Shown in pieces: positions 1 through 7,270 of a stretch of DNA of 64,000 nt. The notes below the pieces were generated by a model that was given only the letters and a program-made list of their open reading frames with translations, was not told the origin of the DNA and did not search any database. The first letter of the stretch is position 1. The number at the start of each line of letters is the position of its first letter. Position numbers and translations under genes: made by a program. Origin of the DNA: Bacillota bacterium (GTDB taxonomy: Bacteria; Bacillota_I; Bacilli_A; Izemoplasmatales; Hujiaoplasmataceae); NCBI GenBank assembly GCA_018818595.1, contig JAHIRM010000013.1, positions 1 through 64,000 of the forward strand. The letters run 5' to 3'.

Positions 1-1
1 A

Positions 2-364
2 AAAAACACTGCAGAGAATGTATCTGATTTGGTAAGCAAAGCTAAGGATATCGTCTTCGATGAAAGTGTCCAGAAAACCATCAAAGAATTCATCATGATT
101 GTCGAAGAAAAGAACAGGCTCGCAAAAGAAAAGGGTGAAGCTTTTCTTGTCGGTGATGACAAAAAACTCGCTGTCGTATCTAGATTAAGCGAGTGGGTAA
201 GCAATCTCACGGGTTCAACAGAGAAAGCCGTAACGTTCGTAGAAACTAATCAATCAAAGATTGAAGCAATCATTGATGACTACATTTCCTTCAGTAACAA
301 GATGCAAGGTAGAGCAACTTTATCAGCAGCTGAGAAAATAATTCAAGAACAATTAAAGAAATGA
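2..364 (+). CDS. C-terminal part of an unidentified protein (cut by left edge)
   Basis: The reading frame is open to the left edge (the first codons read K-N-T-A-E-N-V), so this is the tail of a longer gene and the TTG at 29 is not a credible start. The visible 120 residues are strongly charged and predicted helical, with many Lys/Glu and no cysteine or membrane segment, ending in Lys-Lys. I do not recognise the family. A hairpin terminator follows directly, so it closes its transcription unit. Confidence 0.55.
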   Translation, partial: KNTAENVSDLVSKAKDIVFDESVQKTIKEFIMIVEEKNRLAKEKGEAFLVGDDKKLAVVSRLSEWVSNLTGSTEKAVTFVETNQSKIEAIIDDYISFSNKMQGRATLSAAEKIIQEQLKK

Positions 365-370
365 ATAATT

Positions 371-405
371 GCCATGTTCCATATTTACTGGACATGGCTT
401 TTTTT
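371..405 (+). terminator. Rho-independent terminator
   Basis: Stem GCCATGT (371-377) pairs with ACATGGC (392-398), followed by a run of seven T. It lies seven bases after the stop of the partial gene. Confidence 0.8.
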
Positions 406-455
406 ATTTTAATTTTAGATGTATAATATAAAAAAAGCAATGGGAGGAATTAATA

Positions 456-692
456 ATGACAAAGGGTGAGTTATTTACTTTCAAAGGGCAAAAAGTAACT
501 TTTAAAGTTGTTGATAGTTTTCCTGATTTAAAAGTTCAATTTGTAGATCATTTTGGAGACATGAAAGTAAAAATTTCTGATTCAAAAAGTTTCTCTAAAA
601 AAACGATTAAAATAAAAGTTGTCACAAGTTTTCCGGATGTTAAGCTTGAAAAAGTTAAGAGTTTTGGAGATATTGAAGCTTATATTGAATAA
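456..692 (+). CDS. Small SFPD/SFGD-repeat protein (78 aa), possible knotted beta protein
   Basis: This 78-residue protein is built almost entirely of an 11-residue unit of the form V-x-S/H-F-P/G-D-x-K-V. Copies begin near residues 20, 31, 57 and 68 and alternate SFPD and (S/H)FGD types. No signal peptide, Cys or Trp is present. The strong RBS (gggagg, 441-446) and a TATAAT at 422-427 support a real gene. Short proteins made of such SF-x-D strand repeats occur in many bacteria. From memory they resemble a small Ureaplasma protein predicted to form a 7_1 (septafoil) knot, but I cannot check the match. Function unknown. It stands alone between two terminators at the edge of an accessory region. 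Confidence 0.75.
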   Translation: MTKGELFTFKGQKVTFKVVDSFPDLKVQFVDHFGDMKVKISDSKSFSKKTIKIKVVTSFPDVKLEKVKSFGDIEAYIE

Positions 693-737
693 TCATTGTG
701 GTGCTAGATATTACATTGTGTATGGGTTCTAGTTAAA

Positions 738-769
738 TGCGGCTTACATGCTGACAGCCACATTTTTTT
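738..769 (+). terminator. Possible terminator
   Basis: TGCGGCT (738-744) pairs with AGCCACA (756-762) with one mismatch, followed by seven T. It is a weak stem, but rightly placed after the repeat protein. Confidence 0.4.
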
Positions 770-792
770 AATTTCACTAAATGGGGATAATT

Positions 793-1686
793 ATGGAGAG
801 AAAAGAATATTTGTTTAAAACTTTATCAAGGACGAAACGTAAAGATGATGAAAACTATGTTCTAAACGCAATTTGGAATAAAGCGAATAATTTGGAATTG
901 ATGCCAGTAACTCAGCAATACGTAAGGTGTGGTTCAAGATGGTATCTTATTGACATGTTTTTTCCACAAATCAATTTGGGAATTGAAGTATATGAAGCTG
1001 GGCATAACAATTCTGTACAAGCTGATTTGATTAGGTCAGACGAGATTGTTTCAGCTATGATTTATGACAACAGAACAGATTATGATGAAATTGTAATTTA
1101 TACATCAGAAAATGATATAAACAATATTCATGATCAAATAAATGCCTCAGTCAATAAAATAAATGAAAAGATTAAAACACTTGTACAGCCATTGCATTGG
1201 AACACGCATGAAGAGTTTATTTCAATAGTTCGAAATAAAGGGATACTTAGTGTTTTTGACAACATAACTTTTTCAACAATAACACAAGTGTTGAATGAGC
1301 TTTTTGACTATGGTCGTAAAGGTGGAAAAGGACCAACAAAAGTATTAATTCCACATAAATTCAATAAAGACTATTCTGTATGGTTTGCACGACGTAACAT
1401 ATTCATCAACGATATTGAATGCGCTGTTAGTGGTTGGATTAATAGATTATCGCTAGATGGTCGTGAAATTATCGAATTTGAAGTTGACAAAAAAGAATCA
1501 GCAGGGGATTGGTTCCCAGAAAAAAGAATAACATTCTTGAAGTACAAAAATAATTTAGGAGAAAATGGATATAAGTTTGTCGGAATTTTTGTTAGAGATG
1601 GATGGACTTCAACAACATATAGAGGAGATATTGTAAACGCAAGAAAGTATACATTAATGCATGACTGTGTGGATTTGCCTAAATAA
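793..1686 (+). CDS. PvuRts1I/AbaSI-like modified-cytosine-dependent restriction endonuclease (type IV)
   Basis: Predicted to cut DNA containing hydroxymethylated or glucosylated cytosine, as in T-even-like phage genomes. The N-terminal half has the Vsr-like nuclease core of the PvuRts1I family: a VTQQYV segment near residue 40, then D54 (YLIDMFFP) and the GIEVYEAGH stretch carrying E65, E68 and H71. The C-terminal half (about 170-295) looks like the SRA-type base-reading domain, including ITFLKYKNNLG and YKFVGIF, which match the family pattern well. Length (about 297 aa) is typical. An in-frame ATG lies at 781, but 793 has a better-placed GGGGAT RBS. No methyltransferase partner is present, as expected for a type IV enzyme. 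Family assignment comes from remembered motifs, not a search. Confidence 0.8.
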   Translation: MERKEYLFKTLSRTKRKDDENYVLNAIWNKANNLELMPVTQQYVRCGSRWYLIDMFFPQINLGIEVYEAGHNNSVQADLIRSDEIVSAMIYDNRTDYDEIVIYTSENDINNIHDQINASVNKINEKIKTLVQPLHWNTHEEFISIVRNKGILSVFDNITFSTITQVLNELFDYGRKGGKGPTKVLIPHKFNKDYSVWFARRNIFINDIECAVSGWINRLSLDGREIIEFEVDKKESAGDWFPEKRITFLKYKNNLGENGYKFVGIFVRDGWTSTTYRGDIVNARKYTLMHDCVDLPK

Positions 1687-1763
1687 ATAGGTAGGTCAGC
1701 AAAATAATACTAATTACTGATTATCTAGTATCTACAATTGATAATAACTTTCAAGAGGTTAAG

Positions 1764-2228
1764 ATGAATAATTATGAAGTAGCGCTTAATGGTGTAAGGA
1801 TTGTAGCTAAAATTTTAAATATACCATTACCATATACAAGTTTTTTTGATCCTTCAGATGTATCAAATAAAGAAATAACAGGGATGTATTTATTTGAATC
1901 AGATGAGATAGTCTTTAATGAAGAATGGGTTGTAAAATCACCATGGATCGAAGTGATTGTGACAGCTTTTCACGAAACAAGGCATGCCTATCAAGGATAT
2001 TGCATAAAGAATAAGATATATGAATCACCTGAGACATTGGATATTTGGCATCAAGAATTTACTAATTACTTAAAACCTAGCGGCAAAAACAATGAAAGTG
2101 ATGATGCAGAGTATTTAAATCAAGCAATAGAGATTGATGCAATTAGATTTACACATCATAAGATTAATGAATTCTTTGGAGTAAGAACGATTATTCCTAA
2201 AATCATTGAAGCAATGATAATGGAATAA
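1764..2228 (+). CDS. HExxH metallopeptidase-like protein (ImmA/IrrE-like layout)
   Basis: A 154-residue soluble protein with a zinc-binding HETRH motif (H70, E71, H74) inside a predicted helix, and a later E-I-D-A-I-R-F segment (E123) that could give the third ligand, as in the small gluzincin-like ImmA/IrrE proteins. RBS aagaggttaag precedes the ATG. It lies 20 bases before the membrane protein gene and after the restriction enzyme, so it is probably part of the accessory cluster. ImmA-type proteins cleave phage or mobile-element repressors. Whether that is its role here is not shown. No HTH partner is visible next to it. Confidence 0.6.
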   Translation: MNNYEVALNGVRIVAKILNIPLPYTSFFDPSDVSNKEITGMYLFESDEIVFNEEWVVKSPWIEVIVTAFHETRHAYQGYCIKNKIYESPETLDIWHQEFTNYLKPSGKNNESDDAEYLNQAIEIDAIRFTHHKINEFFGVRTIIPKIIEAMIME

Positions 2229-2248
2229 CCACTTTAGGGGGTAAGATT

Positions 2249-2881
2249 ATGTACTATAGAATTGAGAATGAGTTCAAGAAAAACTCATGGTACAAGAGAG
2301 ATTTGAACTTTATTTTAATTTTATCAGTGAGTTATACTGTACTATCTATATTTTTATCAACAATTTTAGGTAGTATCTGGTATAGCTATGGACTAGCTCT
2401 TTTAATCGTACCTTCGCAGTACACTTACATTTTTTTCATTGTGAGAAAATTCAATAACCATGAAGCAAAATATTTTGAAGTAAAAAGCAACGTACAATCG
2501 TATATTGATGAAAGAAAATCTCGGGATGCAAAAATGCTCGCAGAAATATGTAAGAAAAATAGCATTAATACACGTCCTAAGGTATTAGAAGCGATTAAAC
2601 ACTATCAAACACTGCTTCCACGAAACATAATCGGTTCTGGTGTTTTTCTAAGTTTGGTTGCTATTATTATTTCAATTGCTGCTTTTTCTTTTAATGAAAA
2701 CAATACTATATCATCTGAAAGATTTCAATTTATGATGACGTTGTTTTTATTGGTTGGAATTCTCTATGCATTTTTTAAATTTACAGTAAATCAATTTGCA
2801 TCTTCATTTGGAACTAAAGCATTATATAGAAGAATGGAAGAAATCTTGTCAACGATATATTTTCAATCAATTATTAAGTAG
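2249..2881 (+). CDS. Four-helix membrane protein, unknown function
   Basis: 210 residues with two pairs of hydrophobic segments (about 22-43 and 49-68, then 128-150 and 163-183), separated by a cytosolic charged helical stretch of about 60 residues. This N-in, two-hairpin layout is common in membrane effectors of defence systems, but no family motif is recognised. RBS taggggg lies nine bases upstream of the ATG. The DUF3800 gene starts only 10 bases after its stop, so the two are likely co-translated. Confidence 0.6.
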   Translation: MYYRIENEFKKNSWYKRDLNFILILSVSYTVLSIFLSTILGSIWYSYGLALLIVPSQYTYIFFIVRKFNNHEAKYFEVKSNVQSYIDERKSRDAKMLAEICKKNSINTRPKVLEAIKHYQTLLPRNIIGSGVFLSLVAIIISIAAFSFNENNTISSERFQFMMTLFLLVGILYAFFKFTVNQFASSFGTKALYRRMEEILSTIYFQSIIK

Positions 2882-2891
2882 GGTAAAGAAT

Positions 2892-4064
2892 ATGGACATC
2901 TATTTCGATGAATCGCGTAATACAGGTGAGATTAGCTTTAATGGAAGTACACTTAACTATGGAGACCAACGCTATTTCGTGCTGGTTGGGTATATCGAAA
3001 GCCCAAAGACAACAGAGTTATATCAAGAATTTAAAAAAACTTGGCATTCTAGTTTGCAGACGAAAAACCCAAATTCTTTTGAAATGAAGGGCAATGATTT
3101 ATTAAGAAAAGACAATACAGAAATTCGAGACGAATTTATTAAAAATTTTTGTCACGGAGATAATCTTTATGTAACTGTATATGACAAAAAGTTTTTTTTG
3201 GTAACTCAGATGATTAACTGGTTAATATATCGAGTTTGTGATTACGGTGGCGATCTATATGATTTATACGTTCATTTTTGCGAATTACTAATAAAACTCA
3301 ATGATAACTTTTTGGGTAAATATGTTTCAGTAACAAAGAGTAATGATGTTGTATCTATTGATGAATTCGTTAAGTATGTTATCAATTATAATTACACTGA
3401 ATGTATCAATTCTCCATTTGAATCATATCTAGTATTACAGTGGAAAAGTGCAATACTAGGTGTTCGAGATTCTGTTGAAAACTACATAATTGAACTTAAA
3501 GAAGATAATGTATCGAACGACTGGATCAAAGGTAAAGACAGAAACAACATTGTCAATCTAACTTCCCTAGGTGAAACGATACTAGTTCTTAAGAACAATA
3601 ATCCCCGACTTACAAACAATCAGATAAGGATACATCATGATAAGATTGAAACTGTCCAAGAATATATCAATGCGAACTGGGATTACAAGAATATTGAATT
3701 CATATCGAGTGACAATTCGTTGCAGATACAACTAAGTGATAATATAGCAAGTATTGTTGGCAACTTAGTCAATCGTGTTCTTCCTATTCATAGTGATCGT
3801 GATTTAATTAAATTGATGCAGGAAGATTATCAGTGGGTGAAGATTTCATTGAGAAAAATCTTTATTCATATAAACCAAAGAAATACAAAATTTGTAATTC
3901 CGATGAGGGAAATGGCAGTAATCAAATCCATTTTATCCGGAATAGAATTTACAAGTTTTGATGAGTTTAAAATAGATGTTCTATCAAGGCTACAATCGCG
4001 ATTCGAAACAGAAAAAGCTAGACATGTCGATTTATCAGATGCTACAAAAATACTTAAAAGATAA
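2892..4064 (+). CDS. DUF3800 domain protein
   Basis: 390 residues. The N-terminus MDIYFDESRNTG, followed by YFVLVGY about 20 residues later, is the hallmark of DUF3800, whose usual form is DESG(N)TG; the Gly is Arg here. The family has an RNase H-like fold with acidic residues in the first strand and is common in mobile and defence regions; its activity is not firmly established. An upstream in-frame ATG at 2796 lies inside the previous gene and is rejected, because the conserved family start is at 2892 with a GGGTAAAG RBS. The rest of the protein is hydrophilic, with no second recognisable domain. Confidence 0.7.
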   Translation: MDIYFDESRNTGEISFNGSTLNYGDQRYFVLVGYIESPKTTELYQEFKKTWHSSLQTKNPNSFEMKGNDLLRKDNTEIRDEFIKNFCHGDNLYVTVYDKKFFLVTQMINWLIYRVCDYGGDLYDLYVHFCELLIKLNDNFLGKYVSVTKSNDVVSIDEFVKYVINYNYTECINSPFESYLVLQWKSAILGVRDSVENYIIELKEDNVSNDWIKGKDRNNIVNLTSLGETILVLKNNNPRLTNNQIRIHHDKIETVQEYINANWDYKNIEFISSDNSLQIQLSDNIASIVGNLVNRVLPIHSDRDLIKLMQEDYQWVKISLRKIFIHINQRNTKFVIPMREMAVIKSILSGIEFTSFDEFKIDVLSRLQSRFETEKARHVDLSDATKILKR

Positions 4065-4081
4065 AAATCTAAATTGTGCTA

Positions 4082-4110
4082 TTGACAAATATTATCGTCG
4101 GTGATATTCT
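4082..4110 (+). promoter_or_regulatory. Sigma-A-type promoter of the nucleotidyltransferase gene
   Basis: TTGACA (4082-4087), a 17-base spacer and TATTCT (4105-4110). It shows that the following gene has its own transcription start. Confidence 0.65.
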
Positions 4111-4162
4111 ATTACGATTTAGCATTAGCTAGATGAACAGAGAGGTAAGAGGTATTAAATTT

Positions 4163-4834
4163 ATGTATGAATTTGTTGAAAAGGATGAGTATCAACCGGT
4201 TAGGAATATACTAGAGGAAATCATTCATAGAGTTCAAGATTTAGTTAGAGATGAGTTTACATTCCAATATCAACTTATCGGAAGTGGTGGTAGACACTTA
4301 ATCACTAGAATTAAAGGGGGTAATCAAGGATACGATTTCGATTACAACCTAATTTTGAATGGTCCAGGCGAAGGAAAAATTTGGAAGCCGGAATTTGCAA
4401 GAGTCACTATACTGAATGCTTTGAAGGAAGCAATAAAAGAATCACCATATAACGATCCTAATAATAAAACATCAGCACTTTCCATCAAAGTCGTCGACCA
4501 AAAAAACAGTAGAATCGTGCATGGTTGTGATTTTGCTGTAGTCTATTATCCCGAGGATCAAGATAGTCATTATTATAAGTATGTTCGGTTCAATAAAGCT
4601 GATTCATCATACACTTGGGAAGAGCGTAAGTTGAGTCGAAACGTTGATGAAAAGAGAGACTGGATCGATGTTAATAATCATTGGCAGAAACTAAAAGAAG
4701 AATACTTGAAACTGAAGAACAGAAACAGTGACCCCAATAAAGTATCCTTCTCGTTGTATCACGAGGCAGTTCATAATGTGTTTAATTGGTTCAATCAAGA
4801 AGACGATGAAGATGATGATGATTGGGATGACTAG
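4163..4834 (+). CDS. Polymerase-beta-type nucleotidyltransferase
   Basis: A 223-residue protein with the nucleotidyltransferase signature: GSGG at 40-43, then YDFDYNL giving the metal-binding D58 and D60, and a third Asp in CDFAVV (D123). This triad layout fits CD-NTase/OAS-like or minimal nucleotidyltransferases, but the standard C-terminal helical domain of a CD-NTase cannot be confirmed. The last 12 residues are almost all Asp/Glu. An ATG at 4133 lies too near the predicted transcription start and has no RBS; 4163 is preceded by taagaggt. Together with the neighbouring restriction and DUF3800 genes, a role in phage defence or a toxin system is plausible but not proven. Confidence 0.65.
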   Translation: MYEFVEKDEYQPVRNILEEIIHRVQDLVRDEFTFQYQLIGSGGRHLITRIKGGNQGYDFDYNLILNGPGEGKIWKPEFARVTILNALKEAIKESPYNDPNNKTSALSIKVVDQKNSRIVHGCDFAVVYYPEDQDSHYYKYVRFNKADSSYTWEERKLSRNVDEKRDWIDVNNHWQKLKEEYLKLKNRNSDPNKVSFSLYHEAVHNVFNWFNQEDDEDDDDWDD

Positions 4835-4865
4835 TTTGTAAATATTTCCTTTAATTGGGAAAAAT

Positions 4866-4904
4866 ATGTTCCCACACTGGAAAAAGTCTGGAATGAGGGA
4901 ACAT
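4866..4904. repeat. Inverted repeat just upstream of a small ORF
   Basis: ATGTTCCC (4866-4873) and GGGAACAT (4897-4904) are perfect inverted copies 23 bases apart. The right copy lies immediately before the ATG at 4908, where it could act as an operator or mRNA hairpin, or be one end of a decayed element. Confidence 0.4.
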
Positions 4905-4907
4905 AAA

Positions 4908-5036
4908 ATGGCTAAAAATATGTTTCCGACGTACACGAACCGACATATTTTCGAGCAATTAGATATACTCCACGCACGTGGAAAGTGTATCACTTCTTTC
5001 TCTAAAATGACCTTGCTTTCCTGTTCTTGTTTTTAG
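4908..5036 (+). CDS. Possible 42-aa small protein
   Basis: ATG at 4908 follows a GAGGGAA sequence at a suitable distance and opens a 42-codon frame ending in TAG at 5034-5036. The first half (M-F-P-T-Y-T-N-R-H-I-F-E-Q-L) could be a helical DNA-binding or transposase remnant; the end is Ser/Cys/Leu-rich. No homolog is recognised. It may be a decayed gene start rather than a functional peptide. Confidence 0.25.
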   Translation: MAKNMFPTYTNRHIFEQLDILHARGKCITSFSKMTLLSCSCF

Positions 5037-5057
5037 GAATACATAATATATTTAAGA

Positions 5058-5109
5058 AAACATGCCATCGGATCAAATTTGAGAGAATCCGATGGCATGT
5101 TTAATTTTT
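5058..5109 (+). terminator. Strong hairpin terminator
   Basis: A perfect 16-bp stem: 5058-5073 (AAACATGCCATCGGAT) against 5087-5102, with a 13-base loop, followed by a T-rich tail. It probably ends transcription from the nucleotidyltransferase or small-ORF unit. Confidence 0.75.
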
Positions 5110-5332
5110 ATTAGAGATTTTTATCTAATTATACTAAAACATTACGATAAATAGATTAAATGGTGTTTTAAGAAATATCTAATGATTCTTTGTTGATAAT
5201 AAAGAATGAAAAATCATTTATTCTTAAATGTATTTACTAATTTTAGTTATCGTGTTATTTTAGTATTAACGTAACACGCATAGACATTTTTCATGAGTTA
5301 TTGGGTTTAATAGTAATTAGAGAGGGATTGTT

Positions 5333-5993
5333 TTGGGCATTCATAATGCATGGGATTGGACGAAAGATCGTTCAAATCGTTGGCTTGTTCCTAGTGAGGA
5401 TTCGTATTATTTGCTTCATCGATGGAAAGAATTAGGATTCCTTCGTTTATTAGATTTGGGATGCGGTAGAGGTAGGCACGCTGTTCTTTTCGCAAAAAAC
5501 GGGTTTGATGTATCCGCGATTGATTTATCTTCTGAAAGCGTGAAAGAGTTGTCTGAATATTCCAAACATAAAAATTTGAACATTCAATGTGATGTTGCTG
5601 ACATGACTTCTTTGCCTTATCCAGATGATTCGTTTGATTGCCTGATGGAGTATCACTCTATTTACCATTCCAACAGAGCAGGAGTTACTAAGGCCCTCTC
5701 AGAAATTCGCCGTGTGGTTCGGAAAGGTGGTGAAGTCTTTCGTAACGTTCGGTTCAAGCAAAACTTTGGAATATTATCCAAATAGATGGGATGTTCTTGA
5801 ACGCAATGTTATTGTCAAGCATGAGGACGGACCAGAAGATGGAATTCCTCATTTCTATCCAGATGCGGAAGACCTAAAAATGTTGCTGCAAGATTTTGAT
5901 ATTCTCCAAACAAGGCACTCACAAAATGTTGATCTTTTCTCTGACACTTGGAAAGGATTTCATTTCTTCATAAATTTAAAAGTTGTGAAGTAA
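5333..5993 (+). pseudogene. SAM-dependent methyltransferase, frameshifted
   Basis: The N-terminal frame (TTG start at 5333, RBS agaggg) has a class I methyltransferase core: LDLGCGRGRH (SAM-binding motif I), a D in VSAIDLS (motif II), CDVADMTSLPYPDDSFD (acidic motif and motif IV). It continues to RRVVRKGGEVF. The expected continuation VTFGS, then YYPNRWDVLERN and the C-terminal strands, lies in another frame and runs to 5993. One extra base near 5741 (after the GTC TTT codons) explains the break. There is no recognisable programmed-frameshift heptamer or stop context, so a mutation or sequencing error is more likely. If the base were removed, the protein would be a normal 219-residue methyltransferase with an unknown small-molecule substrate. 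Confidence 0.7.
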
Positions 5994-6141
5994 CACGCAA
6001 AAATCTTTCATAAAATGCATACAATGAAAGTCGCTAAGAAAACATATAAAGTGTTATGTGCATGTATGATATTGATATTAAAATTGGATAAATGATGAAT
6101 CGTTCATATGAATACTAATTAATTTAAATAGGAGAGTTGTA

Positions 6142-7269
6142 ATGAAAAGAAAATATGTAAGAAAACTTTTTAGAATGAAAAAACCCTATGATTTAGCCAA
6201 ATCGGAACAGTTATTTGTTCAAGCGATGAGAGAAAATGCAATGTATCATTATACGCATTGTATGGATTATAAACGTATTTTAGATGAAGCTCATTTTGAT
6301 CCGATAACGATATCTTCCATGGAAGATGTTATAAAAATACCGTTTCTTCCTACACTCTATTTTAAACATCATGAACTCTATTCTAAACCTTTAGGCAGAA
6401 TGCCGATTAAAGCAACTTCTTCTGGGACATCTTCTGGAGTGTCAAGTAAAATTGCATTAAGTTTTAGTGACTTGTGGCGTGGATTTTTGATGATTAAAAA
6501 AATATTTTCATATCATAAGTTATGGTCTTTAAGACCAGTGACCTATTTAATTTTTGGTTTTGAACCTACAAAACACAGTGATGCAGGAATAATGAAAACT
6601 GCATTTGGATTTACTTTTGTTGCACCTGCAAAAAAACGAATTTACGCGATAAGATGGAAAAAAGATGGATATAAAGTAGATTTAGATTATATGAAACAAC
6701 AATTAATTCTTGCTTCTAAGAAAAAAACGCCAATACGCACGATAGGGTTTCCTGCATATACGTACTTTTTACTAAAGGAAATGAATGATGAAGGTATCAA
6801 ACTACAAATGCCAAAAGGATCCATTGTAACTATCGGCGGTGGTTGGAAACAATTCTATGCTGAAAAAGTAGATAAAATGGAATTTTACAAAATGGTATAT
6901 GATGCTCTTGGAATAGATGATGCACATATCTTTGAATTCTTTGGAGCTGTAGAACATCCTATTTTGTATACAGATTGTAGAAGTCATCATTTTCATGTGC
7001 CTGCATATGCAAGAGTGATTATCAGACACCCAGATACATTTGAACCATTACCAAATGGCAAATTAGGATTAATCAATTTGTTGACACCAATGACAGAAGG
7101 AACCCCTTTGTTATCTATCATGACAGATGACTTAGGAATTTTACATGACGAAGGATGCGAATGTGGTGAACATTCTCCCTTTTTAGAAATCATTGGGCGA
7201 GTAGGTATAAAAGATGTTGTAACTTGTGCTCAAGGAGCAGAAGAATTACTTTTGAGCAAGGAGGAATAA
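6142..7269 (+). CDS. luxE: LuxE-type acyl-protein synthetase (fatty acid activation)
   Basis: 375 residues of the acyl-protein synthetase family. Family members activate a fatty acid with ATP and hand it to a reductase. The adenylate-forming signature TSSGTSSG (residues 92-99) is followed by the usual LuxE blocks, including TIGGGWK, a FFGAVEHP segment near 265 and a C-terminal CECG pair. RBS aggag lies upstream. The stop is one base before the next ATG and the last codons contain the reductase RBS, so the two genes are tightly coupled. No luciferase genes (luxAB) or thioesterase (luxD) are nearby; a lipid or wax aldehyde role is inferred. Confidence 0.85.
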   Translation: MKRKYVRKLFRMKKPYDLAKSEQLFVQAMRENAMYHYTHCMDYKRILDEAHFDPITISSMEDVIKIPFLPTLYFKHHELYSKPLGRMPIKATSSGTSSGVSSKIALSFSDLWRGFLMIKKIFSYHKLWSLRPVTYLIFGFEPTKHSDAGIMKTAFGFTFVAPAKKRIYAIRWKKDGYKVDLDYMKQQLILASKKKTPIRTIGFPAYTYFLLKEMNDEGIKLQMPKGSIVTIGGGWKQFYAEKVDKMEFYKMVYDALGIDDAHIFEFFGAVEHPILYTDCRSHHFHVPAYARVIIRHPDTFEPLPNGKLGLINLLTPMTEGTPLLSIMTDDLGILHDEGCECGEHSPFLEIIGRVGIKDVVTCAQGAEELLLSKEE

Positions 7270-7270
7270 G

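Larger units (their letters stand above)
4835..5332. other. Gene-poor stretch between accessory genes
   Basis: About 500 bases without a substantial gene. It holds one inverted repeat, one possible 42-codon reading frame and one strong hairpin, listed separately. From 5105 to 5330 it is plain AT-rich DNA in which I see nothing convincing. A 100-codon frame on the minus strand (4691-4993) is largely antisense to the nucleotidyltransferase and is not believed. Confidence 0.6.

Noticed and set aside
3-364. TTG at 29 as the start of the first gene
   Set aside because: The frame is open to the window edge, so the gene begins outside the window.
2796-2891. Upstream ATG for the DUF3800 gene
   Set aside because: It lies inside the preceding gene; the family's conserved first strand begins at 2892 with its own RBS.
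4691-4993. 100-codon frame on the minus strand
   Set aside because: Mostly antisense to the nucleotidyltransferase 3' end, no RBS, no family features.
5735-5745. Programmed +1 frameshift in the methyltransferase
   Set aside because: No slow stop codon or slippery sequence of the RF2 type, and no stimulatory structure seen. A mutation or error is simpler.
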